Shown here: positions 16,270-24,921 of the stretch, piece by piece
Position numbering within the stretch: the stretch's first letter is position 1
How the letters are laid out: each line of letters opens with the position of its first letter
Assembly: GCF_947497045.1 (NCBI RefSeq)
Contig: NZ_CANMEU010000002.1
Coordinates: 124,001 to 188,000 of the forward strand
Length of the DNA: 64,000 bases
Source: an uncultured Tateyamaria sp.
GTDB lineage: Bacteria > Pseudomonadota > Alphaproteobacteria > Rhodobacterales > Rhodobacteraceae
Reading direction: 5' to 3'
The notes under the pieces: generated by a model
What the model was told of the DNA's origin: nothing
The model's input: only the letters and a program-made list of their open reading frames with translations
Database searches by the model: none
Made by a program: the position numbers and the translations under genes

Positions 16270-18864
16270 TTACTTACCAAGCGACCACCAGCCGCGTTTC
16301 TTTGGCTTGGGTGGCGCTTCGGGGGCAGCGGGCTCTGCGGCCACGGCTTTGGCTGCGACGGGTTCAGGCGTTGGTGCTGCCGCTTCTGCCTCTGGCGCTG
16401 CCGCGGCAACTTCGGGTTCGGGGGCCGGTTCGGCCTTGGTCTCCGTCTCCGCCTCTGCCGCTGCTTCGGGGGCAACAGCCGCTTTTTTGCGTGAACGGCG
16501 GGGTTTCGGCTTCGGGGCCTCTTCCCCGGCGGTCTCAGGGGCTGCGTCAGCCGATGCCGCCGCGTCCACCTCAGCGGCGGGTGCATCCTCTTTGGCGGTC
16601 TCAGGCGCTGTTGTCGTAGATTTGCGACGGGTGCGCTTGGGCGTTTTCTTTACCTCGGCATCGCCATCTGTGACCTCGACCTGCTCAGCGGCAGGTTCTG
16701 GTACGGCCTCTGGCTCGGATGTCTCATTGGCTCCACCTTCGGCGTTGTGAGCATCGCCGTTCTGCTCATCCCCGGAGGATTTGCCACGACCCCGCCGCCG
16801 CCGACGACGACGGCGTTTGGGTTTGCCTTCGCCGTCTTCGCCATTGTGATGGCCCCCGTTGGAGTCCGATTTGGTCGAGGACGCCTCAGGCGCTTCGCTG
16901 GCATCCACATCTGCGTCTGCCTCGTCCTCGTCGATCTGATCCATCAGCGAGGTGTCGACAGAAACGACATGCGCCGCCGCAGGTTTCACAACCCGCGTTG
17001 CGGTCTTGAACTTTTCGACCGAGAAATCCGGGCTGACCAGATGTGGTTCACCCTCGATGCGGACCGACAGGCCATAGCGGCCTTCAATCTGCGCAATGTG
17101 CTCGCGTTTCTGGTTCATCAGGAAGTTGGCGATGCCGACAGGGCATTTGACCAACACCTCGCGTGAGCGGCGGCGCGTGCCTTCCTCTTCGATCTGGCGC
17201 AAGATGGACAGGGCAAGGTTGTCGTCCGAGCGGATCAGGCCGGTGCCGTGACAGGCCGCGCAGGGCTGTGTGGTGGCCTCGATCATGCCAGGGCGCAGAC
17301 GCTGGCGCGACATCTCCATCAGGCCAAAGCCCGAGATACGGCCCACCTGAATGCGCGCGCGGTCGGTTTTCAGCTTGTCCTTCATCCGCTTTTCGACAGC
17401 GGTGTTATTGCGCCGTTCGTCCATGTCGATGAAGTCGATGACGATCAGGCCCGCAAGGTCACGCAGACGCAATTGGCGCGCTACCTCTTCGGCGGCCTCA
17501 AGGTTGGTCTTGAGGGCGGTTTCCTCAATCGAGCCTTCCTTGGTCGAGCGGCCGGAGTTCACGTCGATGGCCACAAGCGCCTCGGTGATGCCGATCACGA
17601 TATAGCCACCCGATTTCAGCTGCACGGTCGGATTAAACATGCCGCCCAGATAGGTTTCGACCTGATAGCGGGCGAACAGCGGCAGGGTTTCCTCATACCG
17701 TTTCACGTTCTTGGCGTGGGACGGCATGATCATTTTCATAAAGTCCTTGGCGGTGCGATAACCGCGCTCGCCTTCGACAAACACCTCGTCGATCTCGCGG
17801 TTATAAAGGTCGCGGATCGAGCGTTTGATGAGGTCGCCTTCCTCATAGATCTTGGCGGGCGCGATGGATTTCAACGTCAGCTCGCGGATCTGTTCCCAAA
17901 GGCGTTGCAGGTATTCATAGTCGCGCTTGATCTCGGCCTTGGTGCGTTGGGCCCCGGCGGTGCGCACGATCAGGCCCGCGCCTTGCGGTACGTCGATTTC
18001 GTTTGCGATCTCCTTGAGCTTCTTGCGGTCGGCCGCATTGGTGATCTTGCGGGAAATACCGCCACCGCGTGCGGTGTTGGGCATCAGCACGCAATAGCGA
18101 CCGGCCAGCGACAGATACGTGGTCAGGGCCGCGCCCTTGTTGCCACGTTCTTCCTTGACGACCTGCACCAGCAGGATCTGGCGGACCTTGACGACTTCCT
18201 GGATCTTGTAGCGTTTGGGGCGCGGCTTGCGCACGGGGCGGATGTCATCCGTGTCGTCCTCGTCGGCCACCGACTCGATGCTGTCATCCTTGGATGTGGC
18301 ATCGGCCGCTTTGGGATCATCATCGTCGTCCGTGTTGTGATCCTCGTCGTCCGTCTCGTCCGCGGCAGGCGTTTCCACGGGCGTTTCGGCGACGGTTTCC
18401 ATGGGCGAGGCCGCCTCGTCCTCGGGCACGTCGGCCTCAAGGTCGATGGTCTCCATGCCCTCCACCTCGGTCGAGGTCGTGGGATCGTCATTCTTGGCCT
18501 TGGCCGCCTTGGAGCGGCGCGACCGTTTGGGTTTCGGCTTTTCCTCGGCCTCGTCGCGGGCGCGCTGTGCCTCAACATAGGCGCGTTCTTCTTCCATAAG
18601 CGCCTCGCGGTCAGCGACCGGGATCTGATAATAGTCGGGATGGATTTCCGAGAACGCAAGGAAGCCGTGGCGGTTGCCACCATAGTCCACAAAGGCCGCC
18701 TGAAGCGAAGGTTCGACCCGTGTTACTTTTGCGAGATAGATGTTGCCGGCAAGCTGGCGTTTGTTTTCGGATTCAAAGTCAAACTCCTCGACCTTGTTTC
18801 CGTCAACCACCACGACGCGGGTCTCTTCCGCGTGGGTGGCATCGATAAGCATTTTCTTTGGCAT
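16270..18864 (-). CDS. rne: Ribonuclease E
   Basis: An 864-residue essential endoribonuclease of mRNA decay and rRNA/tmRNA processing. The N-terminal S1 domain starts (MPKKMLIDATHAEETRVVV, VEPSLQAAFVDYGGNRHGFL) and is interrupted by a long Lys/Arg then Asp/Glu-rich insertion (about residues 90-215), as is usual in alphaproteobacteria. It then resumes (RYKIQEVVKVRQILLVQVVKEE). The catalytic DNase I-like part holds AIDVNSGR and IDFIDMD; the zinc-link CAACHGTG follows. The C-terminal scaffold is Ala/Glu/Pro-rich with an Arg patch (KPKRRRRRRRRGRGK) for RNA binding and ends GWWSLGK. Start chosen at 18864 by family alignment. Confidence 0.95.
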   Translation of the reverse strand: MPKKMLIDATHAEETRVVVVDGNKVEEFDFESENKRQLAGNIYLAKVTRVEPSLQAAFVDYGGNRHGFLAFSEIHPDYYQIPVADREALMEEERAYVEAQRARDEAEEKPKPKRSRRSKAAKAKNDDPTTSTEVEGMETIDLEADVPEDEAASPMETVAETPVETPAADETDDEDHNTDDDDDPKAADATSKDDSIESVADEDDTDDIRPVRKPRPKRYKIQEVVKVRQILLVQVVKEERGNKGAALTTYLSLAGRYCVLMPNTARGGGISRKITNAADRKKLKEIANEIDVPQGAGLIVRTAGAQRTKAEIKRDYEYLQRLWEQIRELTLKSIAPAKIYEEGDLIKRSIRDLYNREIDEVFVEGERGYRTAKDFMKMIMPSHAKNVKRYEETLPLFARYQVETYLGGMFNPTVQLKSGGYIVIGITEALVAIDVNSGRSTKEGSIEETALKTNLEAAEEVARQLRLRDLAGLIVIDFIDMDERRNNTAVEKRMKDKLKTDRARIQVGRISGFGLMEMSRQRLRPGMIEATTQPCAACHGTGLIRSDDNLALSILRQIEEEGTRRRSREVLVKCPVGIANFLMNQKREHIAQIEGRYGLSVRIEGEPHLVSPDFSVEKFKTATRVVKPAAAHVVSVDTSLMDQIDEDEADADVDASEAPEASSTKSDSNGGHHNGEDGEGKPKRRRRRRRRGRGKSSGDEQNGDAHNAEGGANETSEPEAVPEPAAEQVEVTDGDAEVKKTPKRTRRKSTTTAPETAKEDAPAAEVDAAASADAAPETAGEEAPKPKPRRSRKKAAVAPEAAAEAETETKAEPAPEPEVAAAAPEAEAAAPTPEPVAAKAVAAEPAAPEAPPKPKKRGWWSLGK

Positions 18865-19355
18865 AAAAGTCCATTGCACCCGCATGCCAGCCGGTCACCC
18901 GGGGGTGCCAGCGTGGATCGGGGGTGTCTTGTTAAAGCGATCTGTGACACGCGGCAGGCCTGACCCAAGGGGCCTTCTGCTGGGATGTTTAATGTCCTCA
19001 CGCGCGTCATCGCGGTTCTTCTCCGACACGACTCGCCCCTTGGGGCGGCGTATCCGTTCATAAGCTGCGCCAGGCTTTCACCTGCGTCAGCATCTCGTGG
19101 CCTCTTGCGAGGCCCAATCGGTCTGTCGAACTTTTCGGGGGGGTCATGCCGCCCGGCAGGTCCATACAGCGAAACTCAACAAGGGCGACGCGAATGCGCG
19201 TCGAGGTCCCTTCCCTCTTAGATAAGAGGAATGGTGGTGCAAATACAATGGCCAAATGCGCGACGGCTCATCGAAGCGCCCGATCGCCACATCTTGCGCC
19301 CAAAGGATGGGCGCGCCGCGCCACTGATGTCCGGCACCTCGATCCTCAACGCGCG
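18865..19355 (-). promoter_or_regulatory. Structured 5' leader region of rne
   Basis: No convincing protein gene is seen in the roughly 490 bases upstream of rne. Read on the minus strand it contains three perfect hairpins: 19214-19229 (7-bp stem, AU-rich, CCTCTTA/TAAGAGG), 19099-19114 (6-bp stem, TTGC-type loop) and 19035-19046 (GCCCC/GGGGC). RNase E commonly controls its own mRNA through a long structured leader; that this leader does so is inference. The promoter was not located. Confidence 0.5.
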
Positions 19356-19381
19356 AAAAAGGGCGCGCAGGATGCGCACCC
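19356..19381 (-). terminator. Intrinsic terminator after dctD
   Basis: On the minus strand GGGTGCGC (19381-19374) pairs with GCGCGCCC (19368-19361) through one T-G pair around a 5-base loop, followed by five T. It ends the dctBD transcript before the rne leader. Confidence 0.75.
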
Positions 19382-19406
19382 TTAGCTGTCTTCATATCGA
19401 GAGACC

Positions 19407-20741
19407 TTAGAGATAGTCCGAGCGTTGCAGCCCGTATTTCGCCATCTTCTCGTTCAGGGTCCGGCGGGGCAGGCACAACTCGTCCATTACGGACGCAATG
19501 GACCCCTTGTGGCGCCGCATCGTGTTGTCGATCAGCATCCGCTCGAACGCCTCGACATACTCTTTCAGCGGCTTGCCCTCGGTGGTCATCACGGGCTGCA
19601 TTTCCTCGTGATCGTTCATCAGCAAGGACGCGATGGATCCGGTGCCGCGCCGCGATTGCAGCACTGCGCGTTCGGCGATGTTGATCAACTGGCGCACGTT
19701 GCCCGGCCATGGGGCCTGCAACAGCTGCGCGGCCTCCTGGGCGGAGACCTTGGGCGCGTCGCAGCCATATTCATCGGCAAACTGATCCCCGAGCCGGGTA
19801 AACAGCGTCAGGATATCCTCGCCGCGCTGGCGCAAGGGCGGTACGGTGATTTTGAGGGCAGCGAGACGATAGAACAGATCGGGGCGCAGCGCGTCTTCGC
19901 AGGTCTTGCCGGCCTCCTGCATGTTGCAGATGCCCACGATGCGGGTTTCGGCGGGCGTGCCCTGCTCGTTGATCACCGACAGAAGGCGCGCTTGCAGGGT
20001 TTCGCTCAGCGCCTCGATATCTTCGAGGACAAGCGTGCCCCCCCGCGCCTCTTCGATCGCGGGCAATTGGGCATCTTCAGGCAACATCGGGCCAAAGAGG
20101 CGCTTGGCCAGCGCATCTTCTTCCCAGGCCGAACAGCTCACCAGCACGAATTTCTTGCCCGCACGGCTGCCCACCGCATGCAGCGCATGGGCCACAAGGG
20201 TTTTGCCGGTGCCGGTTTCGCCGTCGATCAGCACATGACCGTCTGCCTGGCCAAGGTCGAGGATATCCTCGCGCAACCGCTCCATTACCGGGCTCTGCCC
20301 GATCAGCTTTTTCATCAACTGGCCGCCATCGGACAATTCGCGGCGCAGTACACGGTTGTCCATGGTCAGACGACGCGCGCCGGTGGCCTTCTTGGCCAAC
20401 TCGGACATCCGATCCGGGTTAAAGGGCTTTTCAAGGAAATCGAAGGCACCCACACGCATCGCCTCGACCGCCATGGGCACATCGCCATGGCCCGTGATCA
20501 TTATGACAGGCAGCGCCGAGTCATTGCCCATCAGCTTTTTCAAAAACTGCATCCCATCCATGCCGGGCATCTTGATGTCCGAAATCACGATACCGGGATA
20601 TTCGGGGCCAAGGACCTTGAGCGCATCTTCGGCGCTGGCAAAGGTTTCGGTGTCATAGCCCGACAGCGCCAGCCACTGGCTGATGGATTGGCGCATGTCC
20701 TGCTCGTCATCGACGATGGCGATTTTCATGGCTTGGGTCAT
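19407..20741 (-). CDS. dctD: DctD-type response regulator with sigma-54-like AAA+ domain lacking GAFTGA
   Basis: A 444-residue regulator. Residues 1-120 form the receiver (acid pocket D11/D12, phosphorylated Asp55 in ISDIKMPGMDG, Lys in FLEKPF). Residues 145-370 form the AAA+ domain with Walker A GETGTGKT (174-181), Walker B-like GGTLVLEDI and the arginine region LRPDLFYRL. A Fis-type helix-turn-helix ends the protein (SIASVMDELCLPRRTLNEKM). The GAFTGA loop that contacts sigma-54 is absent: after RLFG (214-217) the chain goes straight through PMLPEDAQLPAIEEAR to Walker B. It lies 6 bp after dctB. By family it would control C4-dicarboxylate uptake, but no transporter gene is in the window. Confidence 0.9.
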   Translation of the reverse strand: MTQAMKIAIVDDEQDMRQSISQWLALSGYDTETFASAEDALKVLGPEYPGIVISDIKMPGMDGMQFLKKLMGNDSALPVIMITGHGDVPMAVEAMRVGAFDFLEKPFNPDRMSELAKKATGARRLTMDNRVLRRELSDGGQLMKKLIGQSPVMERLREDILDLGQADGHVLIDGETGTGKTLVAHALHAVGSRAGKKFVLVSCSAWEEDALAKRLFGPMLPEDAQLPAIEEARGGTLVLEDIEALSETLQARLLSVINEQGTPAETRIVGICNMQEAGKTCEDALRPDLFYRLAALKITVPPLRQRGEDILTLFTRLGDQFADEYGCDAPKVSAQEAAQLLQAPWPGNVRQLINIAERAVLQSRRGTGSIASLLMNDHEEMQPVMTTEGKPLKEYVEAFERMLIDNTMRRHKGSIASVMDELCLPRRTLNEKMAKYGLQRSDYL

Positions 20742-20747
20742 TTTGAT

Positions 20748-22541
20748 CTACTCCGCCGCTGCGATTTTCTTGTCATGGTCCGCATCCTCATCAAGGATGG
20801 GCAACTGCATCTCGAAAACGGCCCCGCCAGCCTGTCCATTGCGTGCGGTCAACCGTCCGCCCAAATCGTTCACAATGCCGGACGAGATGGCAAGGCCCAA
20901 GCCAACCCCGTCGCCGGGCTGCTTGGTGGTGTAAAATGGCTCAAACAGCGCATCCAGATCAACAATGCCGGGGCCATTATCGCGCACCGTAAGGGTCGCG
21001 GTTTCCCCCGCCGAAAGGATGATATCCACCTTTGGTTCTTTCTCTGATTTGGTGGCGTCAATGGCGTTGCGCAAGAGGTTTACCATCACCTGTTCGATGC
21101 GCATCCGGTCCCCCAGAACTTCGATGGGTTCAGGGGGGACCATGCGGTTGATCAGCACCCGGCGCTGGCGCAATTGCGGTTCCATCATCGACAGGCTCGA
21201 AGCCAGCGCATCGCCCATGTTTACAGGGCTGAACACGTCCTGACCTTTGCGCGCATAAGACTTCAGCTGGCGCGTGATGGCCCCCATCCGTTCGATCAGA
21301 TCATCAATGCGCCCAAAGCTGACAAGGGCCTCGTCCGGGCGATTGCGGCGCAGCAACAAACGCGCGCCCGCCAGATAAGTTTTCATCGCGGCAAGGGGCT
21401 GGTTCAACTCGTGACTGACGGCCGCCGACATCTCGCCAAGAGCCGCAAGTTTGGATGACTGTTCAAGGGTTTGTTCGGCAACGGCGAGGTCTTCCTGCAC
21501 CCGTTTGCGTTCGGCAATTTCCCGCTGCAACTGCACGTTCAGATGGCGAAGCTCTGCCGACTCGCGCGCAAACAGCGCCATGCGCAAGGCCGAGCGGCGG
21601 CTGAGCGCATAAAACGACAGCGCAAGCAGGATCGCGAATCCCATGATTTCGAGCGCGAGCACCCCGTTCACCCGTTCCCGGACCGAAGCGTAGGTGGTGA
21701 ACGAGGCCATGCGCCAGCCGCGAAACGGTATGCGGGTTTCAAGACGCATCACGCCTTCGCCTTGCAGGTAGGCGTCGGGCGGCAGCGCGGTCCAGTCGGC
21801 GGTGGCGCGAATGGCGCGTTCAATCGCGCTTTGTGGGGTTTGGCGGGCCAGCGCCTCTTCCTCGGAGCGGCCCCGCCAGCGGGGTTCGGTCGCAAGGATG
21901 ATCTCACCGGTGCTGTCGGTCACAAGAACGGCCGCCGAAATATCCGACCAGGCGCGTTCGAATTTTTGCAGATCGACCTCGACCGCGATCACCCCCAGCA
22001 CTTCGTTGCCCGCCGTGATGCGCCGCGAATAGGTAAAGGCGAACCCGCCCGCTTCGCGTTCTGCTAAGGTAAAGATGGTGCCGGTGGCGCGGAAAGCGTC
22101 GATAAAATAGTGCTCCATCCGGTGATTGGAGCCAAGGCGATTGCGGTCGGTGGCCGCCACGGCGCGCCCGTCACTGTCCAGCAGGATCAGGTTGGCGGCC
22201 CCGATTTCCTCGACAAATGAAATCAGGCGTTGGGTGGACTGCTGATAATCCGCCGAATTCAGTGCACCAATCAAGGTGGGGTCGCGGGCCAGCAACTGGG
22301 GCACAATCGCATTTTGGCGCAATTCGCTCAGCAGGTTGCCGGAATACAGCGCCAGCCGCAACTCGGCGCGGTTGCGCGTCGTCTCGGTAAAGCGGTCGGT
22401 CAAAAGGCGGTTGGTAAAATACACCGTGGCCACAGCCGCCACGGTCAACAGACCAAGCGCCAGGCGCACCCGCCAACTTGTCGCACGCGCACGCGGGTCG
22501 GGGTTGGGATTGGGGTTGGGTGCTGGTCGGGTCACTGCCAT
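20748..22541 (-). CDS. dctB: DctB-type sensor histidine kinase
   Basis: A 597-residue membrane sensor. After an Asn-Pro repeat (NPNPNPDP) comes the first membrane helix (ALGLLTVAAVATVYFT), then a large periplasmic double-PAS-like sensor domain (about 45-300; RNRLGSNHRMEHYFIDAF, FAFTYSRRI). The second helix (IMGFAILLALSFYAL) follows, then a coiled coil, the H-box AAVSHELNQPLAAMK and the ATP-binding N, G1 and G2 boxes (NLLRNAIDA, VRDNGPGI, GVGLGLAISSGI). DctB senses C4-dicarboxylates such as succinate and phosphorylates DctD. It forms a two-gene unit with dctD. Confidence 0.93.
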   Translation of the reverse strand: MAVTRPAPNPNPNPDPRARATSWRVRLALGLLTVAAVATVYFTNRLLTDRFTETTRNRAELRLALYSGNLLSELRQNAIVPQLLARDPTLIGALNSADYQQSTQRLISFVEEIGAANLILLDSDGRAVAATDRNRLGSNHRMEHYFIDAFRATGTIFTLAEREAGGFAFTYSRRITAGNEVLGVIAVEVDLQKFERAWSDISAAVLVTDSTGEIILATEPRWRGRSEEEALARQTPQSAIERAIRATADWTALPPDAYLQGEGVMRLETRIPFRGWRMASFTTYASVRERVNGVLALEIMGFAILLALSFYALSRRSALRMALFARESAELRHLNVQLQREIAERKRVQEDLAVAEQTLEQSSKLAALGEMSAAVSHELNQPLAAMKTYLAGARLLLRRNRPDEALVSFGRIDDLIERMGAITRQLKSYARKGQDVFSPVNMGDALASSLSMMEPQLRQRRVLINRMVPPEPIEVLGDRMRIEQVMVNLLRNAIDATKSEKEPKVDIILSAGETATLTVRDNGPGIVDLDALFEPFYTTKQPGDGVGLGLAISSGIVNDLGGRLTARNGQAGGAVFEMQLPILDEDADHDKKIAAAE

Positions 22542-22578
22542 TCGCCGAGACTACTGCCCATACGTCACCCGCATCAAG

Positions 22579-23247
22579 TCACGCAGCCGTTAACTGCCCC
22601 GCCACTGCGCGAAACAACGCTTGTCCATCCGTGCCACCATGGCCCAAATCCGCCGCCCGCTCGGGATGGGGCATCATCCCAAGGACCCGTCTGTTTTCCG
22701 ACAGGATACCCGCGATGTCGTCACAGGACCCGTTGGGGTTGTCCACATAGGTGAACGCGATCTGATCCCCGCCGCGCAGGCGGCTCAGCGTCTCTTTGTC
22801 CGCGAAATAGTTGCCATCATGGTGCGCAATCGGAATGTCGATCTCATCACCTTCACCGTAACCGTGCAGATAATCCGACATCTCCGTCTCGACCCGCAGA
22901 CGCACGGTTTTGCAGATGTATTTGAGGCCCGCGTTGCGCAACAATGCGCCGGGCAGCACACCTGTTTCGGTCAACACCTGAAAGCCGTTGCACACCCCCA
23001 GGACATAGCCACCGCGATCCGCATGGGCCTTGACGGCCCGGCAGATCGGGGAGTTGGCCGCAATGGCCCCGCAACGCAGGTAGTCGCCAAAGGAAAAGCC
23101 GCCGGGCACGCCCACGATATCAACACCCGCAGGCAGGTCGGTGTCCTTGTGCCAGACCATCTCGACCTCGGCGCCCGCCGCCTTGAAAGCCACCGCAAGA
23201 TCGCGATCACAGTTCGATCCGGGAAAAACGACGACGGCCGCCTTCAT
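22579..23247 (-). CDS. purQ: Phosphoribosylformylglycinamidine synthase, glutaminase subunit PurQ
   Basis: A 222-residue class I glutamine amidotransferase that supplies ammonia to PurL in step four of purine synthesis. Seen: [14 protein letters not shown] at the start, the nucleophile elbow [12 protein letters not shown], and the catalytic HPE in [10 protein letters not shown]. It starts at 23247, overlapping the purS stop by 4 bp. purL itself is not in the window. Confidence 0.97.
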   Translation of the reverse strand: MKAAVVVFPGSNCDRDLAVAFKAAGAEVEMVWHKDTDLPAGVDIVGVPGGFSFGDYLRCGAIAANSPICRAVKAHADRGGYVLGVCNGFQVLTETGVLPGALLRNAGLKYICKTVRLRVETEMSDYLHGYGEGDEIDIPIAHHDGNYFADKETLSRLRGGDQIAFTYVDNPNGSCDDIAGILSENRRVLGMMPHPERAADLGHGGTDGQALFRAVAGQLTAA

Positions 23248-23474
23248 GGCATGTCCACCCGGTAGCTTTCGATGACCGTGTTGGCGAGCAGACGCTCGCA
23301 CATCGCCTCCACATCCGCCTCAGATGTGCCCTCGGCCAGATCCAGCTCGATCACCTTGCCTTGCCGGACGCCGTTCACACCGTCAAAGCCCAACGCACCA
23401 AGCGCGTGGCGCACCGCCTCGCCTTGTGGGTCCAGCACGCCGGTTTTCAGCATCACATGTACGGTCACTTTCAT
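23244..23474 (-). CDS. purS: Phosphoribosylformylglycinamidine synthase subunit PurS
   Basis: A 76-residue bridging subunit of the three-part FGAM synthase ([42 protein letters not shown]). The ribosome site GAAAGG(CGAGGC) is provided by the end of an intergenic repeat. It is followed by purQ with an ATGA overlap and preceded by purC. Confidence 0.96.
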   Translation of the reverse strand: MKVTVHVMLKTGVLDPQGEAVRHALGALGFDGVNGVRQGKVIELDLAEGTSEADVEAMCERLLANTVIESYRVDMP

Positions 23475-23481
23475 GCCTCGC

Positions 23482-23505
23482 CTTTCATTGTTCCAAAAAT
23501 ACTCA
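23482..23505 (-). repeat. Intergenic ATTTTTGG repeat, copy 1 (purC-purS gap)
   Basis: On the minus strand the 42-bp gap contains GAGTATTTTTGGAACAATGAAAGG. This is a member of a short element family with six other copies in the window (near 31.5, 37.4, 40.9, 42.2, 52.0 and 58.1 kb). Here its GAAAGG end serves as the purS ribosome-binding region. Confidence 0.7.
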
Positions 23506-23516
23506 AAAAAAACGGA

Positions 23517-24278
23517 TCAATTGATCAGCGTCGGTTTGGTGATCGGGGTCGATGTCTTGGGCAGCACGCCCAGGCGACGGGCCACCTCGGTATAGGCGTC
23601 CGCCAGATTGCCCAGATCGCGGCGGAACACATCCTTGTCGAGCTTCTGGCCCGTCTCGATGTCCCATAACCGGCAGCTGTCCGGGCTGATCTCGTCGGCG
23701 ACGATCAGACGCTGGAAATCCCCGTCATAAACGCGGCCCACCTCGATCTTGAAGTCCACCAGACGAATGCCGACGGCCAGCATGACGCCCGACAGAAAGT
23801 CGTTGACGCGCAGCGCGAGGCTCAGGATATCGTCCATGTCCTGCTGGCTGGCCCAGCCAAAGGCGGCGATATGTTCCTCGGTGACAAGCGGGTCACCAAG
23901 GGAGTCGTCCTTGTAGCAGTATTCGACAATGGGCCGGGGCAATTGCGTGCCCTCTTCGATGCCAAGGCGCTGGCTCATCGTCCCGGCCGCATAGTTGCGC
24001 ACGATCACTTCGAGCGGCACGATCTCACAGGACCGCACCAGCTGTTCGCGCATGTTCAACCGCTTCATAAAGTGGGTCGGCACGCCGATCTGGGCGAGGC
24101 CGGTCATAAAATATTCGCTCAGGCGGTTGTTCAGCACCCCCTTGCCTTCGATGACGTCCTTTTTCTGGGCGTTGAAAGCGGTCGCGTCATCCTTGAAATA
24201 CTGCACAATCGTACCGGGCTCGGGGCCTTCATACAGGATCTTGGCTTTGCCTTCGTAAATCTTCTTGCGTCGCGCCAT
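23517..24278 (-). CDS. purC: SAICAR synthase
   Basis: A 253-residue ATP-dependent ligase joining CAIR and aspartate in purine synthesis. Seen: [14 protein letters not shown] at the N-terminus, the signature [18 protein letters not shown], and VDFKIEVGR and [13 protein letters not shown] for catalysis. The ATG at 24278 matches the family start; the upstream open frame is non-conserved. The first gene of a purC-purS-purQ unit, divergent from the zeta subunit gene. Confidence 0.97.
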   Translation of the reverse strand: MARRKKIYEGKAKILYEGPEPGTIVQYFKDDATAFNAQKKDVIEGKGVLNNRLSEYFMTGLAQIGVPTHFMKRLNMREQLVRSCEIVPLEVIVRNYAAGTMSQRLGIEEGTQLPRPIVEYCYKDDSLGDPLVTEEHIAAFGWASQQDMDDILSLALRVNDFLSGVMLAVGIRLVDFKIEVGRVYDGDFQRLIVADEISPDSCRLWDIETGQKLDKDVFRRDLGNLADAYTEVARRLGVLPKTSTPITKPTLIN

Positions 24279-24433
24279 GGGCGTCCTCTCGGCTCTGGCG
24301 TGCGCCTGGATGCGGCCCGCCGTTGCGCTCTCATAAGCAATCGGGTGAAATGCCGCAAGCAAAGGGGTTGCGCACGGACCTGTGTCTTCGCATATCTTGA
24401 TATAACACCACATTAACACGAGGGCTTTGACAG

Positions 24434-24751
24434 ATGAGCAGCTTTGACGACCGTGAAAACGCATTCGAATCGAAATATGCGCATGACGCCGAAATGCAGT
24501 TCAAGGCTGATGCACGACGCAACAAGTTGCTGGGTCTGTGGGCTGCGGAGCTCTTGGGTAAAACCGGCGATGAGGCCGCGGAATACGCCCGCGAAGTCGT
24601 GAAATCCGATTTCGAGGAAGCCGGGCACGAAGACGTCTACCGCAAGGTGTCGGGCGATCTGGGTGACAAGGCGGACGAGGCCACGATCCGTGCCAAGATG
24701 GCCGAACTGATGGGTCAGGCCAAAGCACAGATCCTCAGTGAAACCGACTGA
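24434..24751 (+). CDS. ATPase inhibitor subunit zeta (DUF1476)
   Basis: A 105-residue helical protein of the alphaproteobacterial zeta family ([24 protein letters not shown]). In Paracoccus this family inserts its N-terminal helix into F1-ATPase to block ATP hydrolysis. The rest matches the four-helix family pattern ([25 protein letters not shown]). It is a single gene with its own terminator, divergent from purC. Confidence 0.92.
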   Translation: MSSFDDRENAFESKYAHDAEMQFKADARRNKLLGLWAAELLGKTGDEAAEYAREVVKSDFEEAGHEDVYRKVSGDLGDKADEATIRAKMAELMGQAKAQILSETD

Positions 24752-24788
24752 TTTCAAACATCTCCAAGCCAATCTTGAAGTAAAACAG

Positions 24789-24824
24789 AACGCGCAGCCC
24801 ACCCGTTTTCCTGCGCGTTTTTAT
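24789..24824 (+). terminator. Intrinsic terminator after the zeta subunit gene
   Basis: AACGCGCAG (24789-24797) pairs perfectly with CTGCGCGTT (24811-24819), followed by a T-rich run to about 24824. Confidence 0.88.
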
Positions 24825-24921
24825 TTTGATTGTTTGCATTCGCGTCTCGCGCCTTAATCTTTGGCGCACCTTCATCCCTTACCCCTGATACAGGGTATTT
24901 GCGGGATCGGGAGGGTGTGCG

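Noticed and set aside
17248-18963. 571-codon open frame on the plus strand opposite rne
   Set aside because: It is the exact antisense shadow of RNase E; its composition (Arg/His/Gly-rich) follows from the complementary codons and no domain is recognisable.
19425-21047. 540-codon open frame on the plus strand opposite dctD and dctB
   Set aside because: It runs across two genes with clear motifs on the minus strand; a high-GC antisense artefact.
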